DNA from: Ichthyophis bannanicus
Lineage: Eukaryota; Chordata; Amphibia; Gymnophiona; Ichthyophiidae
Direction: 5' to 3'
Length of the DNA: 64,000 nt
Assembly (NCBI GenBank): GCA_033557465.1
Contig: CM066040.1
Location: 324,464,297-324,528,296, forward strand
Shown here: one piece after another, positions 29,591-38,299 of the stretch
Layout of the letters: every line of letters starts with the position of its first letter
Position numbering within the stretch: the first letter of the stretch is position 1
Made by a program: the position numbers and the translations under genes
The notes under the pieces: model-generated
Database searches by the model: none
Seen by the model: the letters and a program-made list of their open reading frames with translations, nothing else
Told to the model about the DNA's origin: nothing

Positions 29591-31390
29591 CCCCTGAGGG
29601 GTTGGAGCCTGCTGAGCTACAGTAGCTGCTGCAGGCTTAGCTCGTGCTTGTTTGGATTGCTGACGCTTAGCAGTATAGCGAGGTTGAGAAGACTGCTGGC
29701 CAGTATTTGAAGCAACTCTGGCCTTCTTATAGTAAGGCCTTTTAAAAGACTTTTTCTTAGTAGGAATTGAAGTGGACTTTGAAAGTCTTTCCAAGGTGGC
29801 ATTTTCAGCATCCATCTGGGTGGCTTTGATTTGCCACTCTTCCCCAAATAAGTTCTCACCTGTACAGGGCAGATTCCGTAAGCCATCTAGAACCCAAGGT
29901 TCCAGATCAGAGGCCTGGAGCCAAGCAAGACGTCGGGCTGCAATAGCAATGCCCGAAGCCCTACTGGCTCCCTCAAAGGAATCATATGCTGCCCTATTAG
30001 AGAACTTAGAAACCTCTAAGAGTTGTTTCACTAGGGAAAGGAATCCCTGCTTTTTATCCTCAGGGATAAAGGGGGCAAAATGCCGCACCTTTTTGGCAAG
30101 TTCCTCCAGGAACATGCCCATATAGAGACTGTAGGAATTAATCCTGGCTATAAGCATACTAGCCTGGAAAATTTTCCTACCAAAAGAGTCCAAAGTCTTA
30201 CATTCCCGTCCTGGAGGGGTGGAAGAGTGCCTTTTGGTACTCCTAATCTTCTTCATTGCAGACTTCACCACAATAGAGTGGTGGGGCAATTGAGTCTTTT
30301 GGAAACCAGGAGAAGGAGGGACCCTATACATGGTGTCCAACCTACGGGAATAAGGAGACAAAGTCAAAGGATTTTCCCAGAAATCCATCAGTTGTTCTTG
30401 AAGGATTTCATGGATAGGCAGGGTAACTGCCTCCTTAGGGGCCTTTGAGTATCCCAAAATATCCAGTTTTTTGGATCTGGGTTCCTTTTCAGAGGATGTG
30501 GTAATAGAAAGGGCTGTAGCCATATCTAAAACAAAGTCCTGGAAGGACAAATCCTCTGGAGGGGACATTCTCCTTTTAGGAGAAGAGGGCTCCTCAGGTA
30601 AGTTGAGTGAAAACTCAGCAGAATCATCAGAGGAGTGAAAATCCTCAGAGGAATCGGTGCTTTCCTCTAACGCACGATACGCGTACCGATCGGTATCGAT
30701 ATCGGGCGTATCGGGTATGGAACCGGTATGGAGCGAAAGCCCATACGGTACCGACTTGCGTTTAGAGGTGGACGGCCTCGATACCGGCATGGCGGACGAT
30801 ACCGGTATCGGGCCCGGAACCGCTGAAAGCGGAACCGATGGCGTTGCAGCTTTAATGAAAGCCATGACGGCCTGCTGCATGGACTGTACAGTATCGCCCA
30901 TGGACGCCATAGCTGCCTGGATGTCGGTACCGGAGTGACCCGGTACCCCAGAGCAGGCTAACAGGTGATCTGTCGAGGCCGTAGCATCGATATCAACCTG
31001 AGACCCCTGAATTGGCGTTTTTGGAAGTTGGACTTCCCGCCGGGGTTGTTTGGCTGGGGCAGGGTCCTCAAGTTCTAAGCTAAGAGCCTCTCGATGCTTT
31101 GAAGGAGATTTGCTCTTTGAGGACTTGCCCACAGAAGGTTTGGTTACCTGAGATCCATCCGGAGAAGGAGACCTGGATGACTGTGATGCTGTATTCTCTG
31201 AAGCAAACAGCACATGGAATTTGTTGGCCCGGTTCTGCAGCCCACGTTTAGACATGTGGGAGCAAGATGGGCAGTCCGGTATGGAATGGTCAGGCCCCAA
31301 ACATTTCAGACACCATTCATGGGTGTCTGTGACTGAAATAACAGCATTACATTTGGTACACTTCTTAAATCCAGGGGCTGGCTTCTCCAT
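29585..31390 (-). CDS. DIRS gag (ORF1), copy E, intact 601 aa
   Basis: ATG at 31390. Residues 11-43 hold C-x2-C-x12-C-x2-CLGPDH-x4-C-x2-C (Cys 11, 14, 27, 30, 40, 43, His 35), a candidate zinc-binding module. Residues 60-260 are Ser/Pro/acid-rich. The conserved core follows: SFQDFVLDMATALSI, MYRVPPSPGFQKTQLPHHS, ARINSYSLYMGMFLEELA, SKFSNRAAYDSFEGASRAS, NLPCTGENLFGEEW. The tail is basic and Gln-rich (KKKSFKRPYYKKARV, SKQARAKPAAATVAQQ), suited to nucleic acid binding. It ends PTPQGF at TGA 29585-29587. The likely role is as structural particle protein. Confidence 0.9.
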   Translation of the reverse strand: MEKPAPGFKKCTKCNAVISVTDTHEWCLKCLGPDHSIPDCPSCSHMSKRGLQNRANKFHVLFASENTASQSSRSPSPDGSQVTKPSVGKSSKSKSPSKHREALSLELEDPAPAKQPRREVQLPKTPIQGSQVDIDATASTDHLLACSGVPGHSGTDIQAAMASMGDTVQSMQQAVMAFIKAATPSVPLSAVPGPIPVSSAMPVSRPSTSKRKSVPYGLSLHTGSIPDTPDIDTDRYAYRALEESTDSSEDFHSSDDSAEFSLNLPEEPSSPKRRMSPPEDLSFQDFVLDMATALSITTSSEKEPRSKKLDILGYSKAPKEAVTLPIHEILQEQLMDFWENPLTLSPYSRRLDTMYRVPPSPGFQKTQLPHHSIVVKSAMKKIRSTKRHSSTPPGRECKTLDSFGRKIFQASMLIARINSYSLYMGMFLEELAKKVRHFAPFIPEDKKQGFLSLVKQLLEVSKFSNRAAYDSFEGASRASGIAIAARRLAWLQASDLEPWVLDGLRNLPCTGENLFGEEWQIKATQMDAENATLERLSKSTSIPTKKKSFKRPYYKKARVASNTGQQSSQPRYTAKRQQSKQARAKPAAATVAQQAPTPQGF

Positions 31391-31559
31391 GAGGAGAAAT
31401 TGAGTAGGCCGAGAGGCCTCTCTGAAGTGACCAAAAAGCTAAAAAATAAGAAAAAAGAATTATAATTTTTTAAAGAAAGAAAAGACCGGCGATACCGGTA
31501 TCGGTATGGGGAAGGCAGGTACGCGGTCTAAAGAAACAAATAAAATAACAATTTCTTCA

Positions 31560-31766
31560 GCGGTGACAGGAACACGACCTGCTGGCTCCGCGGAAAAAGA
31601 GAAACTGAGGAGAGCTGTTCAGGAAGGCGGGAAGGCAGTGCGCATGTGCAGTGGGAGGTCCCAAAAGCTTCTATTCTAAGAAGCTGGGGAGCTTTCCCGC
31701 ACGGGCTCCGTCGGTACCGACGTACCCATATGTGAGGACTTATTCCTGCTTGTTCCTGGAGATAGC
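31560..31766 (-). repeat. right inverted terminal repeat, copy E
   Basis: Mirror of 26161-26370: 'cccatatgtgaggacttattcctgc', the palindrome cgtcggtaccgacg at 31709-31722, 'aagcttctattctaagaagctgggg' and 'gggaaggcagtgcgcatgtgcagtggg'. Ends ctggagatagca. Confidence 0.85.
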
Positions 31767-32072
31767 ATAAACAGAAGACTGTCAGTCAATGTTCCCTCTA
31801 ATTTTCTGTAGGCTGTGTGCGCATAAAATATCAGCTGTGTGCAGCTTTTATTTATTTATTATTTATTTATTTAACATTTACTTCTATACCGCGCTATTAA
31901 AATCAGCGCGGTGTACATCAAACAAGCATACTACAATGTATACAAACAACATTGAGTTTTACAAAGAACAGGAAATTGAACATGGGGAGGAAACCAGGGG
32001 AACTAAATACATATTAACTCAAACTATGTACAATACTTTAATGTAAATGGGTGTTGCATTAGTTTTGTGAAG

Positions 32073-35000
32073 CTAACCATTATCTGAGGAGATGATGTGC
32101 AGGGGCGGCAGGTATATGGGGGAAGTTTGCAGGTTGTTGGATGTGCTTCTATCACTGGAGGTTTCTGAGTAATATTTTGTGAATAGGTGGAGTTTTAAAG
32201 CTTTTCTGAATAGTATGATGCTTTTTATTCCACGGATTTCATGGGGTAGTGCATTCCAGTTTAAAGGGGCAAATAAGGAGAAGGCTCTGTTGGAGGTAGC
32301 TTTTGTGCATTTAGTCATTAGGTTGGGGACTGCTAACGTGTTCCGTGCAGTAGATCTTCTGCTTCTATTTTCTAGGGTGCCATGGATTAGCGTGCTGATT
32401 GGCGTAGGGGGGTAGTTATTTAGGGCTTTGAAGGTAAGAACCAGTGATTTGTATTGGATCCTGGCGTGAAGAGGTAGCCAATGTAAATCCTTCATGATGG
32501 GTGTTATGTGGTCGGATCTTGATGATCCGGAGAGGACTCTTGCGGCTGCATTCAAGGCTAAGCGGAGCGGGTTTAAGGTCGACTGTGGAAGGCCATGAAG
32601 AATAATATTCGCGAAATCAACATGTGGAAGGACTAGAGCCTGAAAGGTTGTTCGGTAGTCCGTGAAGTCCAGTAAGTGTCGGAGGTGACGTAGAGTTCTG
32701 ATCTTATGGTATATTGCCTTTGTGATGTTTTTTATATGCGTTGTCATGTTCAGGTGCTGGTCCAGGGTGATGCCGAGGTAACGAATTGTGGATTTGGATT
32801 TCAACTCTACATTGTTGACTCGTAGAGATGAAGGGGGTGTGAATTTGAGGTTCCTCGTGACAAATAGGACATCCGTTTTGCTGTGATTGATCCGTAAATT
32901 CTGGGATAATAGCCAATCTGTTACTGCTTCGAAGCAATTAATTATTGGGGAGAGCACTGGTTGGTCTATCAAGAATGGCATGTAAAGGAGGATGTCATCA
33001 GCGTATGCAAGGCATTTTACGCTGAAGGATCGAATTAAGTCGCATATCGGCTGCATATAAATGTTAAACATCAATGAAGATAAGGACGATCCTTGGGGAA
33101 CTCCCTGTGTTTGTAGAAATGGTTCGGAGGATGAGTGGCCAGCCTTGACTTGCTGCCATCTATTGGATAGGTAGGATTCACACCATTTTAGAGCTGTATT
33201 TTGGATCCCCTTTTCTTTCAGGCGTTGTAGAAGAATGTCATGGCTCACTGAGTCGAAGGCAGCAGATATGTCCAGGAAAATAAGGACAAAGCCTTGTTGT
33301 ATGTTGTTGATTCCTGTGATCAGATCGTTAAACAGGGTTGTGAGGACAGTGTCTATTCCGTGTGCTACTCTGAATCCGTGTTGGGCTGGATCCAATGGTG
33401 CTTCGGTGTCGATATGTTGCTGGATTTGTTGTTGGGCGGCTTTCTCAATGATCTTGGCAAGGTGGGGGATGCTCGATATTGGTCTGAAGGATTCTACTTT
33501 GGCTGGATCTAGTTTGCTATTTTTTAGTAATGGTTTGATAGAGGTGTTTTTGAGGCTCTGCGGGAATGATCCTGTGGTGAAGGACTGGTTCAGAATTTTG
33601 GCCAGGATGTTGCTTAAGTCATGACGAAGCTCTTTGATCCAGCTGGCTGGGCAGGGGTCATTAGGTGCTGTGCTGGGATTAACAGAAGCAACGATGTCGG
33701 CGACCTCTTTAGTGGATACTGTGGTGAAGTTGCATAGTGACGTTGCTTGAAAAGTTTCAGATGGTGTGGAGGGATTATTAGTGCCTATGTTTGCGTTTGT
33801 CTTAACCATCTTCGATTGTAAATAGTCTGCATAGTCCTGTGGTTGAGGCATTGGGGGGTGGACTGAGATTGGTTCTCCTGTTATGGACTTTACTATATTG
33901 AATAAAGCATGTGGTTTGTTGATGGAGCGTTTTAAAATATCAGTGTGATAGAGTTTCCTTTTTTGTGTTATCTTCTCACGGTGGGTCAAGCAAGTATGAG
34001 TTGTATGCAGTGTGTGCTTCAGAGGTGTGGGTTCGACGCCATTGTCTCTCGAGTTTGCGTAGATGGTGAAGCGATGTTCGTAGGTCCGTGGAGAACCAGG
34101 GTGCATGTTCTCGTCGTTTTGTAGTTTTTTCGGCGAAAGATGGACAGGATGCAGCTCTGAGGTTATCATCCCATTTTGATATGAGGTCATCAAGGCTGAG
34201 GGATGTGTTGGTCATAAGAGGTTGGAGGTTCTCTAGGACTTCGCTCTTGTTGAGTGGGCGGAAGCGGGCTGCAGTAGTTCTGGAATTATTTGTATTTGTT
34301 GTTGTCTGGTTGTCACTGGGAGTGCTTATGGGTATGTGGAAGCTAAGGAGGTGGTGGTCGGACCATGGCACTGGTGTCACGGATAGTGCGATGTCTTGGG
34401 ATGATGAGGCATTAGAAAGAGGTGCGAATATTAGGTCCAGCTTGCCCCCCTTAGTGTGGGTGGCAGAGTTGACACATTGTATGTATCCTAGATCCTCTAG
34501 GGCTTCAAGGAATGTTGTTGAGTGGCTGTTTTGAAGAGATGGGAGGTTAAAGTCGCCGATTAACCAATTTGGAGAGTACGGGGTGGAATTCTGACATGTT
34601 AACTCAATTATTGTTGATAGGTCATCTTGTGATGGAGTGGGCGCCCGGTATATGAGGTTGATGGTGCAGAGTTCACTTGATATGGTGAGGGTGTCAAGGT
34701 GAGTAGAGCTGGAGGTGTTACGCAACTTAAATTGAAGGTCAGCTTTGGCCAGGATGAGTGTCCCGCCTCCTTTCTGAGTGGACCTGTGGCAAGTATATAG
34801 GGAAAATCCTGGGGGTAGCATCTGGTTTAAGAGAACATTGTCGCATGCTGACAACCAAGTCTCGGTGATCATCAAGATGTCGAGATTGTGTAGTGATATC
34901 AGGTCAATGGCTGCAGGCCATTTTGAGCGCACTGATCTGGCGTTTATCAGAGCACATTTCAGTAGGCGTTGCTGACGTTGTTTCTTGGCTTGTGTCTTTT

Positions 35001-35199
35001 TGAATAGTTGGAGGGGGATGTTAAGTAGGTGGGAGTGGGGTGTGTGGTTGGTTTTTGTTGTGGTATGGTATGGGAGCTCGGGCCGTCTCCTTCCATGGTG
35101 TAGGATTGGAATGGGGTTAGAGTCCTGGTGGAATGCAATTGAGAGGTTGGGGAGTCCAAGGGTAAGGAGAGAGATGAGTACTATCAGGAGTTTGTACAT
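32073..35199 (-). pseudogene. L2-clade LINE ORF2: endonuclease-reverse transcriptase, one frameshift
   Basis: The first segment (35199-33976) starts with a hydrophobic MYKLLIVLISLLTLGLPNL stretch, then the APE-type endonuclease: LINARSVRSKWPA, ILMITETWL (catalytic Glu), NWLIGDFNLPSL (Asp/Asn) and WSDHHLLSFHI (catalytic His). The second segment (34193-32073) holds RT: SFRPISSIPHLAKIIEKAA, VLIFLDISAAFDSVSHDIL, QGVPQGSSLSSLMFNIYM, active site YADDILLYMP, and a C-terminus ending NALPHEIRGIKSIILFRKAL. One extra base near 33985-33995, within the 'cttgaccc' stretch on the minus strand, explains the switch of frame. Apart from that both segments are open, so this is a young copy. Confidence 0.9.
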
Positions 35200-35257
35200 T
35201 CTGGACTGACAATAGGGCAGTAGTTATGATGGTAACACAGTTAAATGGGGGTTGAAT

Positions 35258-35513
35258 TACTGGCAACAGTAGAGGTAAACACAGTGAATGGTGGTAATTA
35301 CTGGCAACAGTAGATGGAAAGCAATTGTAAACAATGATTACTGACTACAGTACATTTAGCTGTTAGGAGATTGCAGTTGTATGCAATGATTACTGACAAT
35401 AGTATCTTTTCAATATTAGACAACAACTGTATATAATATTTACTAACAATAGTAAAATCTAGCATGGGAGGTGACACTTGCTTTTTTACAATTACTGATT
35501 ACTGACAACAGTA
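35258..35513. repeat. six-copy array of a TACTG-N4-CAGTA palindrome in the LINE 5' UTR
   Basis: TACTGGCAACAGTA at 35258-35271 and 35299-35312, TACTGACTACAGTA at 35339-35352, TACTGACAATAGTA at 35391-35404, TACTAACAATAGTA at 35441-35454 and TACTGACAACAGTA at 35500-35513. Spacing is 40-59 bp. The flanks between copies differ, while the 14-mers are kept. They lie 60-315 nt upstream of the LINE's first ATG. Possible protein-binding sites; no function shown. Confidence 0.8.
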
Positions 35514-35810
35514 TGTATTTTGTTATATACTAATGTGCATGAATGCTAGGTATATATAGTTCATTTTTGGTGTGGAATACTTGCTGTAATCTGGGAGTCC
35601 TTCGTTGAGGGTATGAGCGAGCTCAACTTTAAAGGAACTCAAGCTGCTTGTCGTTATGTGAGCTTTTGAAACCAGCGAGGATCCAGCGTTGTTGTTTGTG
35701 GCTGCAATGTTGCTGTTTGGAGCTGTTTGCTTGTGGCGCTGATTTCTGATGCCCCTTCTTTCGGTCCCCGCCTAAGGGCCACGCCAAAGGGCCCTCAGGC
35801 GCGGGCGGGC

Positions 35811-36832
35811 CCGATGGCGCGAAGCTTTTCAGAGCCCTGCTGTGCCCCGATTGGGCCTTCCCACGCTGCAGGCTCCTCCCGGATGTCGTCGGCTCGATCC
35901 CCAGGGAAGGGGAGAGCTGTAGCTGAGAGTCGGGGGTTTAGTGACTCTGCGCCCGATGGCGCGAAGCTTTTCAGAGCCCTGCTGTGCCCCGATTGGGCCT
36001 TCCCACGCTGCAGGCTCCTCCCGGATGTCGTCGGCTCGATCCCCAGGGAAGGGGAGAGCTGTAGCTGAGAGTCGGGGGTTTAGTGACTCTGCGCCCGATG
36101 GCGCGAAGCTTTTCAGAGCCCTGCTGTGCCCCGATTGGGCCTTCCCACGCTGCAGGCTCCTCCCGGATGTCGTCGGCTCGATCCCCAGGGAAGGGGAGAG
36201 CTGTAGCTGAGAGTCGGGGGTTTAGTGACTCTGCGCCCGATGGCGTGAAGCTTTTCAGAGCCCTGCTGTGCCCCGATTGGGCCTTCCCACACTGCAGGCT
36301 CCTCCCGGATGTCGTCAGCTCGATCCCCAGGGAAGGGGAGAGCTGTAGCTGAGAGTCGGGGGTTTAGTGACTCTGCGCCCGATGGCGCAAAGCTTTTCAG
36401 AGCCCTGCTGTGCCCCGATTGGGCCTTCCCACGCTGCAGGCTCCTCCCGGATGTCGTCGGCTCGATCCCCAGGGAAGGGGAGAGCTGTAGCTGAGAGTCG
36501 GGGGTTTAGTGACTCTGCGCCCGATGGCGCGAAGCTTTTCAGAGCCCTGCTGTGCCCCGATTGGGCCTTCCCACGCTGCAGGCTCCTCCCGGATGTCGTC
36601 GGCTCGATCCCCAGGGAAGGGGAGAGCTGTAGCTGAGAGTCGGGGGTTTAGTGACTCTGCGCCCGATGGCGCGAAGCTTTTCAGAGCCCTGCTGTGCCCC
36701 GATTGGGCCTTCCCACGCTGCAGGCTCCTCCCGGATGTCGTCGGCTCGATCCCCAGGGAAGGGGAGAGCTGTAGCTGAGAGTCGGGGGTTTAGTGACTCT
36801 GCGCCCGATGGCGCGAAGCTTTTCAGAGCCCT
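35811..36832. repeat. 142-bp tandem repeat, seven units plus a partial eighth
   Basis: 'ccgatggcgcgaagc' recurs at 35811, 35953, 36095, 36237, 36379, 36521, 36663 and 36805, exactly every 142 bp. The eighth unit ends after 28 bp. Units are nearly identical; for example, the fourth has 'ggcgtgaagc' and 'cccacactg' changes. Units are GC- and CpG-rich with a 'tagctgagagtcgggggtttagtgactc' segment. By position they are the 5' UTR of the minus-strand LINE and may be promoter monomers. Confidence 0.95.
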
Positions 36833-37204
36833 TTTTGAAGGAAGGTTAAATTTTTGTGCGCCACATAACGACACTCGGAGTTATATACTTCAAAATTTGA
36901 CTACACGTCAGAATACAGTATGTACACCACATTGACTTTAATCAAATTAAATGAAAATAGACAATTACTAAATGAAGTGGGAAATTTCTAGTAATTACAA
37001 TCATAACTTTTAAATTTTAAGACGTCTGTGTTGTTTTCTATCAGAATCAGAGCCGTAATTTTTGTGCACTCTGTTGTAAAGTATGTGCGCTCTCTCAGCG
37101 AGGTGTGCGCGCGCGCACACGCGCACAGCTTAGAGGGAACAGTGCTGTCAGTAGAAGATGAACCTGCAAAGCCAAGTATAAAAATCATAGCAGAAGAACA
37201 GAGC

Positions 37205-37312
37205 AAAGACAATTTCAGAGGCGGGCCCTGGACTGGTCTAGCAGGACTCAAGGAAAGTAAAATGTCACCTTCAATATCGTCCTTCTAGACTAGTCCAGAC
37301 AAATGGGATGTA
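37205..37312. repeat. internal complementary region of the DIRS-2 element
   Basis: 'ctggtctagcaggactcaag' here is the inverse of the left end at 25915-25940. 'cttctagactagtccagac' plus aaatggg is the inverse of the right end at 51115-51145. The two are separated by about 25 bp, as in family-1 ICRs. Confidence 0.75.
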
Positions 37313-37314
37313 CC

Positions 37315-38290
37315 AAAGCTACACCACCACTGGGTGGGAAGAAGACACAGCAACTCTTGAGCCAAAGGCCATGTCCACCCACATGCGGACATCCAAAAGG
37401 AAATGCTCGACAAGGTGATGCTCATGTTGCCGCCCAACAATGTCTGCAGGGGCCACCAAGCTCCATTCTGTCCAGGAGGATACTCATGCTTGGGTAGGAT
37501 GGGCACGCAAACCTTCCGGAATCGGATGGTTTGTCAACAGATATGCTGAGGCATTGGCCTCCTGAATCCAGAGCCCCAAAGTCGACTTGGCCACCACGTC
37601 ACCCTTGCGTAGGCCAGCAAACACCATAAAAAGATGGTCGGACTTACGAAAAGATTCTGCAACTTCCAAGTACCGGAAATGCACTCTCCGGACATCCACA
37701 AGGTGAAGATCCTTATCCTTCCCCTGACACTGCTCCTTAGAGAAGGAGGGCAGGTAGACCACCTGGCTCACATAAAGGGAGAAAGCATGTTAGGTAAGAA
37801 GGAAGGCACAGGCCAAATGGAAACAGCTGCCTTTGAAAAAAAGACAGATAAGGATCTTGGCAAGACAGAGCCTGCAGCTCGGAAATCCATCATGTGGAAT
37901 AAATCGCAACCAAGACCACCATCTTAAGCATCAAATCCTTTAAGGTAGTGAGCTTCAACAGCTCAAAGGGGCCGCTTTCAGGGCCCTGAGCATCAGACAC
38001 AGATCCAAGGAAGGGATCAAAGACTGAAGGGGAGGGGACACAGACGCTGAATCACCCTGGAGAAGAGCAAGACGTCCAGGTGCAAGGCCAGTGACTTACC
38101 AGCCACCAGACCTCAGAAAGAGGTCAAAGCTGCCACCTGAACCTTCAAGGAGCTAAGGGAAAGGCCTTTTTCCAGGTCGTCCTGCAGAAAGACCAGCAGG
38201 GAGGGATCCTTGGCTGCCTCAGCAGCCAACTGCTGAGCGCTGCGCCATAGTGCAAAGAGGAACCAGATCCGCACATATGCTAGGTCAAAA
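37315..38290 (-). pseudogene. DIRS-2 tyrosine recombinase, decayed
   Basis: 37484-37771 encodes MSQVVYLPSFSKEQ, LHLVDVRRVHFRYLEVAESFRKSDHLFMVFAG and PEGLRAHPTQA, corresponding to the family-1 blocks YLPVFFP, LDCKRALAFYL, SSQLFVAFDP and AHNVRAMATS (HxxR). Upstream pieces near 38130-38290 read LLVFLQDDLEKGLSLSSLKVQVAA, the core-binding start. The nucleophile region near 37400 is in broken frames. It is cut at 38290 by DIRS copy F. Confidence 0.7.
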
Positions 38291-38299
38291 ACTTAAGGG

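Larger units (their letters stand above)
26161..31766 (-). mobile_element. DIRS copy E: complete, essentially intact element (5.6 kb)
   Basis: All parts are present and readable: left terminal repeat (26161), ICR (26431-26528), YR frame ending 26624, RT-RNase H 27661-29590, gag 29585-31390, 5' UTR and right terminal repeat ending about 31766. No internal stop or indel is visible in gag, RT-RNase H or YR other than the TGA at the gag/pol boundary, which is conserved in D, F and G. No target duplication is expected for DIRS elements, and none is evident. It interrupts the DIRS-2 element. Confidence 0.9.
31850..36832 (-). mobile_element. near full-length L2-clade LINE with monomeric 5' UTR
   Basis: About 5.0 kb inside the hAT. 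The 3' end is on the left, with an (attt)n tail and 'ataccgcgctattaaaatc'. One ORF2-like coding region (35199-32073) carries endonuclease and RT and is broken by a single frameshift. Upstream of the ATG are six copies of a small palindrome (35258-35513) and seven 142-bp tandem monomers (35811-36832). No separate ORF1 is recognisable. Confidence 0.85.
31779..37152. mobile_element. hAT DNA transposon remnant with exact 8-bp target duplication
   Basis: Ends are caatgttccctctaa at 31787 and ttagagggaacagtg finishing at 37144, inverted with one mismatch in 15. Directly outside lie identical 8-bp copies of CTGTCAGT (31779-31786 and 37145-37152), the hAT signature length. Internal sequence other than the nested LINE is only 31787-31849 and 36833-37144; it has alternating gcgc/gtgt near both ends and no transposase. 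It is non-autonomous or internally deleted. Confidence 0.9.

Noticed and set aside
35811..36832. CRISPR-like array
   Set aside because: The repeats are contiguous 142-bp units without unique spacers, in a eukaryotic context, at the 5' end of a LINE.
35727..36935. Repeated plus-strand frames of 89 residues with identical sequence
   Set aside because: They arise because the 142-bp tandem unit is read again and again; 142 is not a multiple of three, and no start or domain supports a protein.
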